A stretch of 64,000 bases of DNA, taken from assembly GCA_020881915.1 (NCBI GenBank), contig JAJFPB010000003.1, positions 310,001 through 374,000 of the forward strand. Reading direction: 5' to 3'. This document shows positions 45,801 to 57,212 of the stretch, one piece after another. The position numbers and the translations under genes are program-made. Position 1 is the stretch's first letter. Each line of letters opens with the position of its first letter. The DNA comes from Paramyrothecium sp. XJ0827 (taxonomy: Eukaryota > Ascomycota > Sordariomycetes > Hypocreales > Stachybotryaceae). Below the pieces are notes generated by a model. The model searched no databases and was not told the DNA's origin. It was given only the letters and a program-made list of their open reading frames with translations.

Positions 45801-46506
45801 ATAAGACGGTGTAGAGAACAAACCTTGGGACTGATCGATGTGACCCATCTTCTTGAGGCGCCTGCACCTAACTCTTCCTGGTAAAAGGCAACACCGCCGA
45901 TAAGCTAGGGTTGCGGCCTGTCCGGATGCAGATACGGATTGCGCCATAACAGATCCGATTCGATTTCTCACAAGCGAGCCAGGAAAACGATGGGGCGGTT
46001 CGAGCGGTGAAAGAGACGGTTGGGCGGGGTTTGCAGATGCAGGGTTCGTTGACCTCTTGGCAAGGAATAGAAAGCACTAGGTGGTGACAGCAATCCAATG
46101 AGACTGTTGCGTCTTTCATTTAGCCTCGACCAGGTTTTACTTAGTTCTTTCTTGGCATGTTCCAGGCCTCGAAATTTATTCTATTCTCAGCTTCCAGGCC
46201 TTTCCGCGGTTTGCCTGTCTCTATTCTTTTGCCGTTGCCCGGCTCGGATAAAGCAACATGTGGCAAAGGCCAACTAGCGCTGAATGCACAACTCCCTGTC
46301 AACATTCGGGCACTTTACTCTTCAAAGTCGGGGTTTTCCGTTCGCACAAATAGATTAAATACCCCTCCTCCCAACCCAGTCCGTGGCGCCAACACCCTAG
46401 TATTCTGCCAAAGATCGACTGTGATAGTTGCATGCAGCTTCTGCAGGTCAAGCTAAACAGATAGGCGACGGAAGTGGAAGGTTACTTGTACATGCAACTA
46501 GCTGTT

Positions 46507-46514
46507 TATATAAG
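46507..46514 (+). promoter_or_regulatory. TATA box of the membrane-protein gene
   Basis: ATATATAAG-like element (TATATAAG on the plus strand) about 95 nt upstream of the ATG at 46606. Confidence 0.55.
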
Positions 46515-46605
46515 GATGCTATTCCTCGATGCGAAGAGTCGCCAGGCTCATTTCAATCCGCCATTGTCGTAGCACTTCTTGCTTTCTAGGCCAGCCTCTG
46601 ACACG

Positions 46606-48905
46606 ATGGATGCTGGGAGCTCCGTATACCCCGTTTATCTTGGTGTCTGGACCAATTGGTCCCACGGACAGATATTCGGTGGGACTTTGACCATCAACAG
46701 GTCAGATGGGGCTCTGTTGATCGCCTTTACAGCTTTCTTCATCACTCTAGTTGGAACCCAACTTTGGCGCATCTTATGCTTTCTGTTTCACGGCTTTCTA
46801 TCGAGGAGCACTTCCCAAGACGGCTTGCATAACCAGAGGCAAGCCGTTCTCCGCAATGCAGCAAATCCCATAGGTGCCACCTTACTTCTAGTCCAGATGA
46901 TCTCCGCCTGGGGTTACTCTGGTGTCAAGGCTCGCTCAGTGAGGCGCTTACTACCTCTGCTGTTTGGCACCATGCTCATCGCTGTTGGGTTGGCAGCATT
47001 GTCGGGTTTATCCTCGCGCATTGCCAGAGGCAATGAAGTGCTCATCGACGGCTCATCCTGTGGGAGGGTCGAGCTCCCATATGACAATGCAACCCTTAAG
47101 CTGGTCCTGGGCACGCCTTACAACTCGCGTCGGATAGAGCAGGCTGCAGATTACGCACAACGCTGTTACGAATCCGACTACGTATCGGGTGATTGCAACA
47201 GCTTCCTGCACAGGGCTTTGTCCATGGCGATAACAACCAACGCAAGCTGCCCCTTCGATGATGCTGTGTGTCTCTCGCAAGACTCCAACATAATCCTGGA
47301 TTCCGGTCTTCTGGATAGTCATGCAGACTTAGGCTTGAACAGACCTGCAGATTCAAGATTCCAGCTTCAATATAAATTACAGTGTGCGCCGTTGGTAACT
47401 GAAGGCTACAAATCAACGTACCCCTTTGAAAACAGCACCTATATGCGCTACCAGTACGGGGACGGATCTCGACAGCCGTCGGACTGTAACTGCTCGTTTG
47501 CCGTCAACACAGATGTCTCAGCCCTTCACACAGGCTCATACTCACCGTTTCTTGAACACACTCCGGAATATAGTCTTTTGTAAAGTTCCCCGCTTCTTGT
47601 TGTGATTATTTGGGTTAATCATAATTTATCCAGGCCAGCTTCTGCCAGATTTGTTAACGGCAGCATGGTTAAAGAAAACTCGTTCTTCGCACCAATTCCC
47701 GAGCTAAGCCATCACAACGGAGATCTGCAGTTAATAGCCTTGATACCTAATAATGTCCAATTCACCACCAGGTCGGAGGACCTCTGGTATCGGGCTTCTG
47801 CAGTATCAAATCGATCATCCCGACATCCCCAGAAGCAAGGAGGCACGGTGAGGATTGATGCTTTTGAAGCCGATGAGCCTGCATGGCCTTTAGGATGTGT
47901 TCAAGAATATCAGATCTGTATACATGGAAACTGCTCTGGTTTGGGATCACAAGCGGATATCGAGCTTTTCCTACGTGGAGTGCTCGACCCGCAGTCGACC
48001 TTCCTCGGAGCCCGCTACTACTTTTCTCTCTGGCTCTCCCTGCAAAATCTGATCAATGCCCTGGGACGAAAAGCGCTTGCCTCTAGATACCAGACTTCGG
48101 GAGGTCTTCAACCAGGTCCGAAAAGGAACGACTGGCACCTCGACGTCATTCATTGGTATGCAACGTGCTTATCATACTCTCAGTTCCAGCTAGCAGAGAT
48201 GGCGAGCGGGCCGTCCTTTGGGAATAACGTAGGGCTTGAAGAATACGTCAAGACGCCCACTGCAAATGAATCAGAGCAAATTTGCCACAGCCAGGTACGT
48301 ACTGATCGGGAATCATGATAAATGGAACTAACACACGGAAGAAAATCCGGAGCACAAACTATACCTCTTTCAGTATGTTCTGGTTGTTGTTGGTCTATGT
48401 CGCCGGTACCCTTGTGATTGTGATTTCTGCATTGCTCGAGCTCATAATGCGCGTGGTTCAGAGGTTTTTCGGCTCGGATGCAACAGCGTATAGAGGGATT
48501 GAGTGGCGAGCCAACTCCATCTTGCATCTCCAACGTCTCGCACACGCAGAGCTTGGTATAGCGGAGTGGCAGCGAGGCTTATGGGATGTTCCTATCGTAA
48601 AAGCCGAAGCCAACTTTGCGATACTAGAGACCGTCGGACCAAATGATCTTCCCTACTTGGCCAAAAAGGAGGAAGTTGTTGCCCATGAAGTGAAGCCTGG
48701 AAACGAGCAAGCAATGTCTAACATCACGACTGTGGAAATCACGTCTCGGACGAGCTCTTTCACAGAGTCATCAGCCAATTTAGACCATCAACCAACGCTT
48801 GTCGGCACCACGTCTAGTGGAGAAGACAGCAATGGGCGTCGGGATAGTCAACAATCATTGGAAGCGACATCTCAGGAAGACGATACACAAAGAGTTGAGA
48901 CTTAA
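46606..48905 (+). CDS. Large fungal integral membrane protein, unknown function
   Basis: Exons 46606-47579, 47634-48294 and 48342-48905 join in frame to 732 aa (introns 54 and 47 nt). The N-terminal motif VYPVYLGVWTNWSHG precedes a membrane helix (LLIAFTAFFITLVGTQLW); two more helices lie near residues 100 and 130-145. Then comes a long loop of about 430 residues with paired cysteines and Asn-X-Thr/Ser sites, likely outside the cell, and one last helix (FWLLLVYVAGTLVIVISALLELIM) followed by a cytosolic Ser/Thr-rich tail. This topology and the 'YLGVWTNWS' start recur in uncharacterised Pezizomycotina membrane proteins. No transporter or enzyme motif is seen. The ATG at 46606 is preferred over a TTG at 46579. 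It converges with the PKS gene (173 nt between stops). Confidence 0.75.
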
Positions 48906-49077
48906 AACTGTTTAGTCCGTGCAGTACAGTGTCTAGCTTTATCAAATAGTATTTAGTCCCTGGAGAGTTGTAGGTGCCCGTAGACTCAAGTCGCCTTATT
49001 ATTTACTGCAATCATGTCCTTGGCCTGAATCACTGTCGCCTCGTTTTCTCCAAAGCCTAGCTTCACGACTCGCATAC

Positions 49078-52000
49078 TCAATCCAGGAGGTCACTAATTG
49101 TCTCCCACAGCAACTCTCGATTATTTTGCACGACTGACCAATGATTGCCATCCATCTCGATCAAGTTAAATTGTTTACTATGCGCACCCCAACCAGCAAC
49201 CTCGTCACGGTAGACAACGTCATCTTGGCGGGCGGCAATCGCAGTGATGGGCACGTCGAGGATGTCTTCTTCTACACATTTGTATAGAAGGAGCAATTGC
49301 GAATCCTTTCTCATCATCGGTAGCACTGAGCGAGCAAACTCGATGTCGTCGACATACCGCGAAACTGCCATCATATACTCAGGACTAACGTTCTCTGAGG
49401 ATACCTGGAGGGTCACCTCGCGATGCTGTAGCCATCGGGCAAGCTGCGGTGCAATCGTGCTGGTAATCAGCAAACGTGGAAGGGGCTTTCCTTGTCGTCG
49501 TAGCTCCCGGATTGCCTCGAAAGCAATTATGCCGCCGAGCGAGTGACCCCAGAATACGTCAGCTGTTCCGACGGACTGTTCCAGCTCCTCGAGAATCTCC
49601 GCCACTATTTCGGACACGGAGGTAGGTATTATTTCGTCGGCACGATTTTCTCTACCCGCTAGTTGCACTGCGATCGGATCTATGCCGTCCGGAGGATTCA
49701 GAAGAAAGGAGTTAAACTGAGATGCCGCGCCTCCCATAGCATGGAAGCATAACACCCGTCTACCTGACCCTCTGCCTCTTATCAGACATCTTGACATTAC
49801 CGAGAGCCCATCAGGCATAAAGGTTTGTATTTCGTTCGTCACGACGGCATTCGGGGCCCCTGTCACGTCTTTGACTCCTTTACACAGAGAGTACTGTAGC
49901 TCCTCTGCGATCTGTTGAAGGGAAGGCCCTTGGAAAAGCCTCATCAAGGGAAAAGTTATATGAAACTCGCGCATGATAACACCTCGTACCTGCGTTAATG
50001 TCAAAGAATCGGACGCATATTGATCTATCTTCTCCTGGGCGGAGATCCGGCTAGGGTCGAGTCCCAAGATCTTGCCCAGCCCAGAGCGTAATGTGTCCAC
50101 GATTGCTTCCACACTCTCGTACTTGGAGATATGGGACATTAAATTCGGGAATGTGCCGTTTCTCCTAGTATTCCGGCCGCTCACTTTTTTGAATATACCA
50201 TTACATTCGAGATGAGGATATGCGTTCAGATACGTTGAGAAATTGAGACCCATGCTCAGCATTTGCGTAGCATCATGTAGGACCGCACGCTCCAGAACTG
50301 AAAGAACACTTGGCAGATCAAGAACAGTCATACCTTGCATCTCAAGATCCTGCAGGAGAGCCGCGGGGTTTGCCGAATTGTTGATTATGCCAGCGTAATC
50401 GCCTAAAACGCCAAGATTTAGGGACAGCCCAGGCAAGCCGGAGGCCCGACGGTGATATGCTAGCGAGTCGAGAAATTGGTTGCCTGCAGCATAGCTAAAC
50501 AAGCCTGCACTGCCCGTGATGCTGGAGGCGGAAGAGATCATGATAAAAAGGTCCAGTTGTTTTTCAAGCGTTGCGAGATGCAAGTTCCACGCGCCAATGG
50601 CCTTGGGCCTAAACACGTTCCAAAAGTTGTCGAGGGTAGACTCGTGAGCAAACACGCTCTGTGAGACGGCGGCACAGTGGACGACACCCGCAACCGGCGG
50701 CCATTCTCTTCTTTGCTCAAAAATTGACGCGACCGCAGCGGCGTCGCCCACATCCATGGCCTCAATGTTCACAACTATTCCTCGCTCCCTCAGGCTTGCA
50801 ACAATTGCCCAATCCTCAGCACTTCTGGGTCCAGAACGACTGACAAGGACCAAATGTCTGGCCCCTCGTTCCACCAGGAACCGAGCAATTTGAAGACCGA
50901 ATCCGCCTGCTCCTCCAGTGATCAAGTAGCTCTTGTCACTCTGCAACCGCATCTTATCTGGTATTGCTGCTTCGATGTTGGTGCTCTCTGGCATCTCCAC
51001 GGCAACCTTTCCGACAACAGCAGATCGGGATAAAGACGTCAAGGCCGCAGAGACCCCTGAAAGAGGAAACTTCGACACGGTAGGGGGTAACAGTTGACCA
51101 TTTTCAAGAAGGGAATGTACGTCGTGGAGCATGCGTCGGAGTAGATGCGGCCGCTGCAGAGCCAACCGATCGACATCGACTGCAAAGAATGAACGATTGT
51201 CACCAAACGGCTCGAGGCCTACCCTCATATTCCTGTAGATGTCTGTCTTCCCAAGTTCCAAGAAGCGTCCAAAAGGAGCCAGGCAAGCGATCGACTGCAC
51301 AAGCATGGGGCCAGCCAAAGAGTTGAGCACCAAGTCAACCCCCAGCCCCCCTGTTGCTTGCTTCACTTCATCGTGGAAAGACAACGACCTGGAGTCAAAC
51401 GCCGCTTCAGCTCCCCATTCCATGACTTGTGAACGACGCGAAGGGGTCCCCGCGGTCGCAAAGACACGAGCGCCAAAGAGTTTGGCAACTTGGATGGCCG
51501 CTTGGCCAACTCCACCGGCTCCGGAATGGATAAGAACGCTCTCTCCTCGTCCCATCCTTCCCAAGTACATCAGAGCATATACCGCTGTCACGTATGCGAT
51601 GGGAATGCAGGCTGCCTCGGTCATCGAAACCCCAGAAGGGACAGGCGCGACAAGTCTGTAGTCAACAACAACAGAGCCCGCCAAGCCGTTTGACACACAA
51701 GCCATGACACGGGCACCGATATCCAAGTCCCGCACATTCTCGCCCACATTCACGACACGCCCTGCCACTTCAAGGCCGAGCGCTTGTCCAGCCAAACCAC
51801 CTTCAGTGGCTTCTTTGCTGAGGAGACCCATGCCGTTCATAACATCTTTGAAGTTCAGACCCGCAGCGTGAACTTCGATCGCTACATCATTCGGACCCAG
51901 CTTTCGATGGACATGTTGCCGGGCGACGATACCATCCAATGACCCATCAGCGGGGTCTCGCTCAAGACGATAATTCCCGCCTCGCGCAGGAAGCAGCTTC

Positions 52001-55000
52001 GTTTGTCCGCCCTTCTCCGGATCAACTGGCTCAAGTATTGGGAAAAAGCGGCTTTTTTGTCTGATAGCCACAACTGTGTCGTCACGACCCGGCCGTATAG
52101 TCCTCAATTCCTCCCCAAGTAGTACCGCGTCCTCGCTTGTCTCCTCTAAGCCTACATCCACGACTCGAATGCGTGCCCTTGGATTCTCGTTAACCATGAC
52201 GCGCACAGCTGCGGCCAACGATGACGAAAGTGGACAGCACTGCGAATCTGCCGGCGTCAAGCAGCCTCCTTTGCTAAGCACTATAACACTACAGGTCCCC
52301 TGCGACCTGTGAACCCATCCAGCAACGCGCATAAGTGCGCTAAAGATGACCTCCACGCTCTGGTCAAGCTGGGGTTTGAGGCCGTCAGTGAGAGAGATTA
52401 CTGCGGGAACAATGATAAGCGTTCTACGGTCAAGGTCGAATCCCCATCTTCGACTATCCCACTCCGAATCCACATTGCTCAGGTCTGCTAGATGGATTTG
52501 GGCGCTCGGAAAAGCCCGGCGAACGGTCGAGGTCCAATCAAACCCTGGGAGCTGCAGGTTCAGGGCAAGAATGTTCGAAAAGTCAACCTCTGCCCTTCTC
52601 AGACCTGACTGGGAAGATTCGGCCTCAAATCGAAGTTGATGTTCCCATTCACTTCCAAGACCCTGGCTGTCCAATGCTTTGAGCACCAGCCCGCCGACCA
52701 GTACGAGTACCTTGCCATTGATATCATAGATTGTCACGTTGCAACGGATCAATCTACTCTCACGAGATGTAATTCGCACGTGGGCAAAAGCAGAAGTCGC
52801 TCCATTGGCCTCGAGGATCTGAAACTGGTCCATCTGATACGGCAAGAAAGCTGTACGTGAGTCGCCATAGTGATGAATGTCCGCAAATAATGTATGATTG
52901 CACGCGTCAAGAAGTGCAGGATGGAACCTAAACCGCGCAGCCTCCTTTCGATATGAGGAGGAAAGTTCTATGTGACTGAAGATCTCGTCTCCCAATCGCC
53001 AGATACGTCGGACTGCCCTGAACGCCTCTCCATAGCGGAGACCGGTCTGATCAATCTTTTCGTAGAAACGGTCGACGCTGGCTTCGGTGCCAACTTGGAA
53101 CCGAGACTTGACAGACTGCATCGGCTCCGGGTTATCGATAGGTGGACGATCAACTACGTTGATTCGCCCACGAGAACAGATTTGCCATCCGCCTTGACCA
53201 TTCGTTGCCGCTGGACGGCAGGCGATGACAAAATCCTTTGCAGAGGAAGTGATTTCCAGCAGGACCTGAGGGGCAAAATCTTCGGCTGACTCTAGTATTA
53301 ATGGATGTTCAAATTTCAAGTTCTCAAGCCAAACGCCTGTCTCCTGGGGCATGTGCTCCTTTGCAGCGAGATAAGCCGCCTCAAGATGGCCCGTCATTGG
53401 GAAGATTGTTGCTCCTTGCACTTTGTGCTCGAGGAGGAAGGGAGATGTCCCTGGGCTTAGTCTAAGGTGCAGAGTGGCCCGGCCGTCGTCAAGAAGATTT
53501 TCCGAGTCCTTGAAAAATGGATGTCTAGATTTAGCAAGCCGACGTTGTTGAGCGTCTGGGTGTTCGAACCAGTAATTCTGCCGATGAAATGGATAGAGAG
53601 GCAGATCTGCAAAATTGCCTCCCCTTCCATTGAACGACTGGATATCCGCTTCAATTCCAAGAGCATATGCAGCCCCTACAAGGCGTGAAAGAGGCTCAAG
53701 GTCGTTCCCACGGACCATTGCTGGGATCACTTCAGCGGCAAGTTTGAGGGACTCCGCAACCTCGCGGGTTCCAGAAACCAGGACAGGGTGCGGACCAATC
53801 TCAACAAAGAAATCGTAACCGTCCTTGAGCATTTGAGCGGCGGTTTCGACGTAGCGAACTGGCTTACGGATGTTCTCGAACCAGTACTGGCCAGTTAGGT
53901 GACTTCCAGGCTCGATAAGCGTAGTTACGCTGGAATAGAGGACAATGTTGGTGTTTTGTCCTTGAATACTGGACAAGGTGCTGATGAGTTCCGCCTCCAA
54001 GCGGTCCATAGATCGACTGTGGTACGGAACATCTACGTTCACGAAGCGAGCAAATATGGCGCGGTTATTGAGTTCATCGGCCACGGCTTGAAGTTCATCC
54101 ACGTTCCCCGCGAGAACAGTCATTTTGAGACCATTGAAAGCTGCAATTTCGATACTGTCGCTTAAATTTTGCCGAGAAATGATCTGTTGTGCCTCCAAGG
54201 AGGACATTCCAGTGGCCAACATTGTTCCGGCTCCTGATGCTTTACTCTGGATCGTGGACCGGAAGTATATCACATCGACTGCTTGCTCCAGACTGAGCGC
54301 GCCGGCAATATGAGCTGCTGCTGCCTCGCCGATAGAATGACCAACTACAGCATCTGGCTTGATTCCGTAGGAGATTAATGTCTTTGCTAGTGCAATCTGA
54401 ATCGCCGCAATGGCTGGCTGAACAATGGTGGTTTTGTTCAGCCGCGACGAGTCACCATTCGCAGAGAGTTCGTCCACTATGGAAAACCCTGACCTAGAGG
54501 TAAATATGGCATCAAAGGCAGCCAGGACGTCTCGGAAAACAAGCTCTTGTTTCGCCAACGCCATGCCCATGCCGATCCATTGGCCACCTTGACCGGAAAA
54601 GACAAAGGCCACTTTACGAGTAGCATCCGATCGCTTGTGTAAAGCAAGAATTCCCTTTGGCGTCCCTTTAGATGCGATAACGTCCAACTGGGAACACAAA
54701 TCATCAATACATCGCGCCGGGATGATGGATATGTGCGAATGGCGGCTTCGGCGCATGTTCAATGTGTATGCAACGTCATCCAGGGCTAGACGCTTTTGCC
54801 GAAGATGAGAAGCGAGCTCTTTCGCTGCGAGTTCCAACGCTGGCAGCGATCGTGCAGACAGCACGACAACACGTGCCCCGTGGTCTGCCAGGGAAGACAT
54901 TGCAATCTTGGGGGCCTCCTCGAGCACAGCATGCGCATTTGTTCCTCCGGCACCAAAAGAGTTGACACCGACCCATATCTTCCGCGTTCGGGGCGTGTTG

Positions 55001-56220
55001 ACTATCTGCAGGGGTATTTTTAGCCGTAACGATTGAAAATCAATGGCTGGATTCGGGGTTCTATGATTTGCTTGGGGCGGGATCACCCCTTCAAAGGCGA
55101 CCAGAGCTGCTTTGATAAAGCCGGCAATGCCTGCGGCCCCTTCAAGATGGCCGAAGTTTCCTTTGAGGGATCCGATTTGAAGAGGCTCATCATCGTTTGC
55201 CCGCACCTGTCCCAGCTGTCGACCCAGAGCATTCGCTTCAACAGGATCGCCGACCACGGTCCCCGGACCATGGGCCTCAACATACCAGACTCTGGCTGGG
55301 TCAACTCCCGACTGAGAATACAGCGACTGCAACAGTTTGCTTTGCGCTGCCAGGCTCGGAACGGTGAAGCCCTCTGGGGTGTTTCCATCCTGGTTGACCA
55401 GCGAGCCTCGGACCAGAGCATAAATTCTGTCCCCGTCAGAGAGTGCTTGGCGGACGGGCTTTAGGAACACAACACCGACGCCTTCGCTACGAACATAACC
55501 GTTTGCTGCTGCATCGAATGGTTTGCACGCACCGTCAGGGGAGAGGAAGCCAGCTTTCGACATTAAAATGCTAGACTCGGGTCGTAGGATCGCGTTGACG
55601 CCTCCTGCGATGGCGCTGTCACTTTCGTTCGCCCAGATGCTTTGGCACGCCAGGTGCACAGACACCAGACTACTGGAGCAAGCAGTGTCCAGGGTTAGAC
55701 TGGGGCCCTGAAGGTCTAGTTTATGGGACACTCGATTGGCGATGGAGCAGGTAGAAGTGCCCATGGCAGCATGAGGGCTGAGGTTGTCCTTGTGTTCTGC
55801 CGTTGTCTGGATGGCCATGAAGTCCGGCAAGAACGTCCCAAAGAACACGCCGGTCCGCGACCCGGCGATCTTCTCAAGGGTGGTGCCAGAGTCTTCGAGC
55901 GCATGAACGCTTGCCTCCAGAGCCAGGCGCTGCTGAGGATCGATCCTTGATGCTTCCGTTGGGTAGTACCCAAAGAACTCGGCATCAAAGGCGGAGATGT
56001 CATCGACAAACCCACCCTTACAATTTCGAATGGATCCATACGCTCGTGTATCCCCATTGTCGTATAACGAGGAGGCATCGAAGCGATCTGCTGGTATTTC
56101 AGAGACCTTGTTGAGGCCATCGCGAATCGTTTCCCAGAAGGCCTGTACAGTGGTGACACCGCCCGGCAAGCGACAGCCGATGCCGACTATGGCAATTGGT
56201 TCACGTCTTGAGGTGACCAT
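49078..56220 (-). CDS. Reducing type I polyketide synthase KS-AT-DH-psiKR-ER-KR-ACP-TE
   Basis: One uninterrupted frame of 2380 codons. KS about 5-435 with Cys181 (DTACSSS), His317 (VEAHGPGT) and His358 (GNFGHLEGAAG). AT about 535-850 with Ser629 (GHSIGEA) and His734 (VPYHSR). DH about 895-1180 with His932 (HKVQGATIFP) and Asp1105 (HPALLDACNH). Residues 1190-1400 hold no SAM motif, so there is no active methyltransferase; they fit a structural pseudo-KR. ER about 1415-1745 with the NADPH motif HSGAGGVGQAAIQVA (1565-1579). KR about 1760-1950 with TGGAGGFG (1768-1775) and Tyr1910. ACP about 2030-2110 with Ser2072 (DSL). TE about 2150-2380 with Ser2227 (GHSLGG) and His2360 (GNHWSV). All modules look active. 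It should build and release a fully reducible chain iteratively in the cytosol. The fused TE, missing methyltransferase and absence of introns over 7.1 kb differ from most fungal highly reducing PKSs. Confidence 0.95.
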   Translation of the reverse strand: MVTSRREPIAIVGIGCRLPGGVTTVQAFWETIRDGLNKVSEIPADRFDASSLYDNGDTRAYGSIRNCKGGFVDDISAFDAEFFGYYPTEASRIDPQQRLALEASVHALEDSGTTLEKIAGSRTGVFFGTFLPDFMAIQTTAEHKDNLSPHAAMGTSTCSIANRVSHKLDLQGPSLTLDTACSSSLVSVHLACQSIWANESDSAIAGGVNAILRPESSILMSKAGFLSPDGACKPFDAAANGYVRSEGVGVVFLKPVRQALSDGDRIYALVRGSLVNQDGNTPEGFTVPSLAAQSKLLQSLYSQSGVDPARVWYVEAHGPGTVVGDPVEANALGRQLGQVRANDDEPLQIGSLKGNFGHLEGAAGIAGFIKAALVAFEGVIPPQANHRTPNPAIDFQSLRLKIPLQIVNTPRTRKIWVGVNSFGAGGTNAHAVLEEAPKIAMSSLADHGARVVVLSARSLPALELAAKELASHLRQKRLALDDVAYTLNMRRSRHSHISIIPARCIDDLCSQLDVIASKGTPKGILALHKRSDATRKVAFVFSGQGGQWIGMGMALAKQELVFRDVLAAFDAIFTSRSGFSIVDELSANGDSSRLNKTTIVQPAIAAIQIALAKTLISYGIKPDAVVGHSIGEAAAAHIAGALSLEQAVDVIYFRSTIQSKASGAGTMLATGMSSLEAQQIISRQNLSDSIEIAAFNGLKMTVLAGNVDELQAVADELNNRAIFARFVNVDVPYHSRSMDRLEAELISTLSSIQGQNTNIVLYSSVTTLIEPGSHLTGQYWFENIRKPVRYVETAAQMLKDGYDFFVEIGPHPVLVSGTREVAESLKLAAEVIPAMVRGNDLEPLSRLVGAAYALGIEADIQSFNGRGGNFADLPLYPFHRQNYWFEHPDAQQRRLAKSRHPFFKDSENLLDDGRATLHLRLSPGTSPFLLEHKVQGATIFPMTGHLEAAYLAAKEHMPQETGVWLENLKFEHPLILESAEDFAPQVLLEITSSAKDFVIACRPAATNGQGGWQICSRGRINVVDRPPIDNPEPMQSVKSRFQVGTEASVDRFYEKIDQTGLRYGEAFRAVRRIWRLGDEIFSHIELSSSYRKEAARFRFHPALLDACNHTLFADIHHYGDSRTAFLPYQMDQFQILEANGATSAFAHVRITSRESRLIRCNVTIYDINGKVLVLVGGLVLKALDSQGLGSEWEHQLRFEAESSQSGLRRAEVDFSNILALNLQLPGFDWTSTVRRAFPSAQIHLADLSNVDSEWDSRRWGFDLDRRTLIIVPAVISLTDGLKPQLDQSVEVIFSALMRVAGWVHRSQGTCSVIVLSKGGCLTPADSQCCPLSSSLAAAVRVMVNENPRARIRVVDVGLEETSEDAVLLGEELRTIRPGRDDTVVAIRQKSRFFPILEPVDPEKGGQTKLLPARGGNYRLERDPADGSLDGIVARQHVHRKLGPNDVAIEVHAAGLNFKDVMNGMGLLSKEATEGGLAGQALGLEVAGRVVNVGENVRDLDIGARVMACVSNGLAGSVVVDYRLVAPVPSGVSMTEAACIPIAYVTAVYALMYLGRMGRGESVLIHSGAGGVGQAAIQVAKLFGARVFATAGTPSRRSQVMEWGAEAAFDSRSLSFHDEVKQATGGLGVDLVLNSLAGPMLVQSIACLAPFGRFLELGKTDIYRNMRVGLEPFGDNRSFFAVDVDRLALQRPHLLRRMLHDVHSLLENGQLLPPTVSKFPLSGVSAALTSLSRSAVVGKVAVEMPESTNIEAAIPDKMRLQSDKSYLITGGAGGFGLQIARFLVERGARHLVLVSRSGPRSAEDWAIVASLRERGIVVNIEAMDVGDAAAVASIFEQRREWPPVAGVVHCAAVSQSVFAHESTLDNFWNVFRPKAIGAWNLHLATLEKQLDLFIMISSASSITGSAGLFSYAAGNQFLDSLAYHRRASGLPGLSLNLGVLGDYAGIINNSANPAALLQDLEMQGMTVLDLPSVLSVLERAVLHDATQMLSMGLNFSTYLNAYPHLECNGIFKKVSGRNTRRNGTFPNLMSHISKYESVEAIVDTLRSGLGKILGLDPSRISAQEKIDQYASDSLTLTQVRGVIMREFHITFPLMRLFQGPSLQQIAEELQYSLCKGVKDVTGAPNAVVTNEIQTFMPDGLSVMSRCLIRGRGSGRRVLCFHAMGGAASQFNSFLLNPPDGIDPIAVQLAGRENRADEIIPTSVSEIVAEILEELEQSVGTADVFWGHSLGGIIAFEAIRELRRQGKPLPRLLITSTIAPQLARWLQHREVTLQVSSENVSPEYMMAVSRYVDDIEFARSVLPMMRKDSQLLLLYKCVEEDILDVPITAIAARQDDVVYRDEVAGWGAHSKQFNLIEMDGNHWSVVQNNRELLWETISDLLD

Positions 56221-57212
56221 GTCGGTTTCTTGTGAATGAATTTGTGCACTGATTGGAAGAAATCTATCAAGGAGGCGAACTGTTGGTTTCTCCAGCAGAG
56301 TCTGGTGATGGAAAATACGAGAAATGCACCAAATTTATTGGTTCTCACCATGATACATTATTACTCATTCGTCGTCCCTCCACAAGCATCCCTAGTTCTG
56401 CCTCCGATCCAGCCTCATGGCGTTCTTGCTTCTTTTCAGCTCGGACTCACGACATAGCAATTACTAATATGGCAGGTGATGAGATGATGGAGGGATTGTT
56501 ATCTCCAGCTCATGCACCCAAGCCTTTGTAGAACCGAGGCTGAGATTGGCTTGGGAAAAGGACGTTGTGATTTGCAGCCAGTGGTCACCAGATCGTCATG
56601 GGTGTGTCGAAGAAAAAGCAAATCTCAGACAGATCGTAAACAAGGGCGCGATCCGAGAGCCATGTCGGTTCCTCTCGACCGCGATCTGAAGGAGACGCTT
56701 AGGAAAAAGCAAAGATGGCGAAGAAACTTGTGTTTCTTCAATAGGAAAAAATGCAGCTTCCGGGCTTACTTGTTCACAGTGATTTGGACTCTCAAAATCG
56801 CCTGCTAATAAATGGGGTCATAGTATATGCAATTGTAACCTATCAACGATTATTATGCGCTGTGCGACTCCTTCAGAAATTTTGTAGGATAAGAGACAGT
56901 GAAGCTCATTCAAGATGGTATTCAAGGTCCTAGTTGTGAAGAAGCGGTGCATAATCCTGGTCCTTGGCAATGCTACTTATCCTTGAAAATGTGTCACATC
57001 AGGTCGCCATAGCACTAATCCAGGATTTATGTTGCGCTAGATTCTAAACAAGAGCATTTCTATCGGCTAACGAACTCAAGAGGTTACTTTTCCATCGCCG
57101 TCCTCGCGTCATCCTCCCACATCGCAACGGGCCCACCCTGAGATCATGTGCTGGGCGCATCGCCAGATCACAAAGGCCCGGCCCACAACATTCGGCGTCG
57201 AGGATTTCCACG
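56221..57212. other. Spacer and PKS promoter
   Basis: About 1 kb between the PKS start and the 3' end of the SET/TPR pseudogene. Only short frames. No tailoring enzyme or regulator gene lies here. Confidence 0.5.

Larger units (their letters stand above)
42663..46605. other. Gene-poor region, 3.9 kb
   Basis: The longest stretch without a supported gene in the window. The left end carries the subtilase promoter and the right end the promoter of the membrane-protein gene. Between them are only frames under about 135 codons. Overlapping minus-strand frames at 45643-46119 have fairly normal composition but no motif; they could be a remnant. No transposase or reverse-transcriptase motif was found. 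Confidence 0.5.

Noticed and set aside
45643..46119. Overlapping minus-strand frames resembling a small gene
   Set aside because: Two overlapping frames compete, no motif or splice pair supports either, and no homologue comes to mind.
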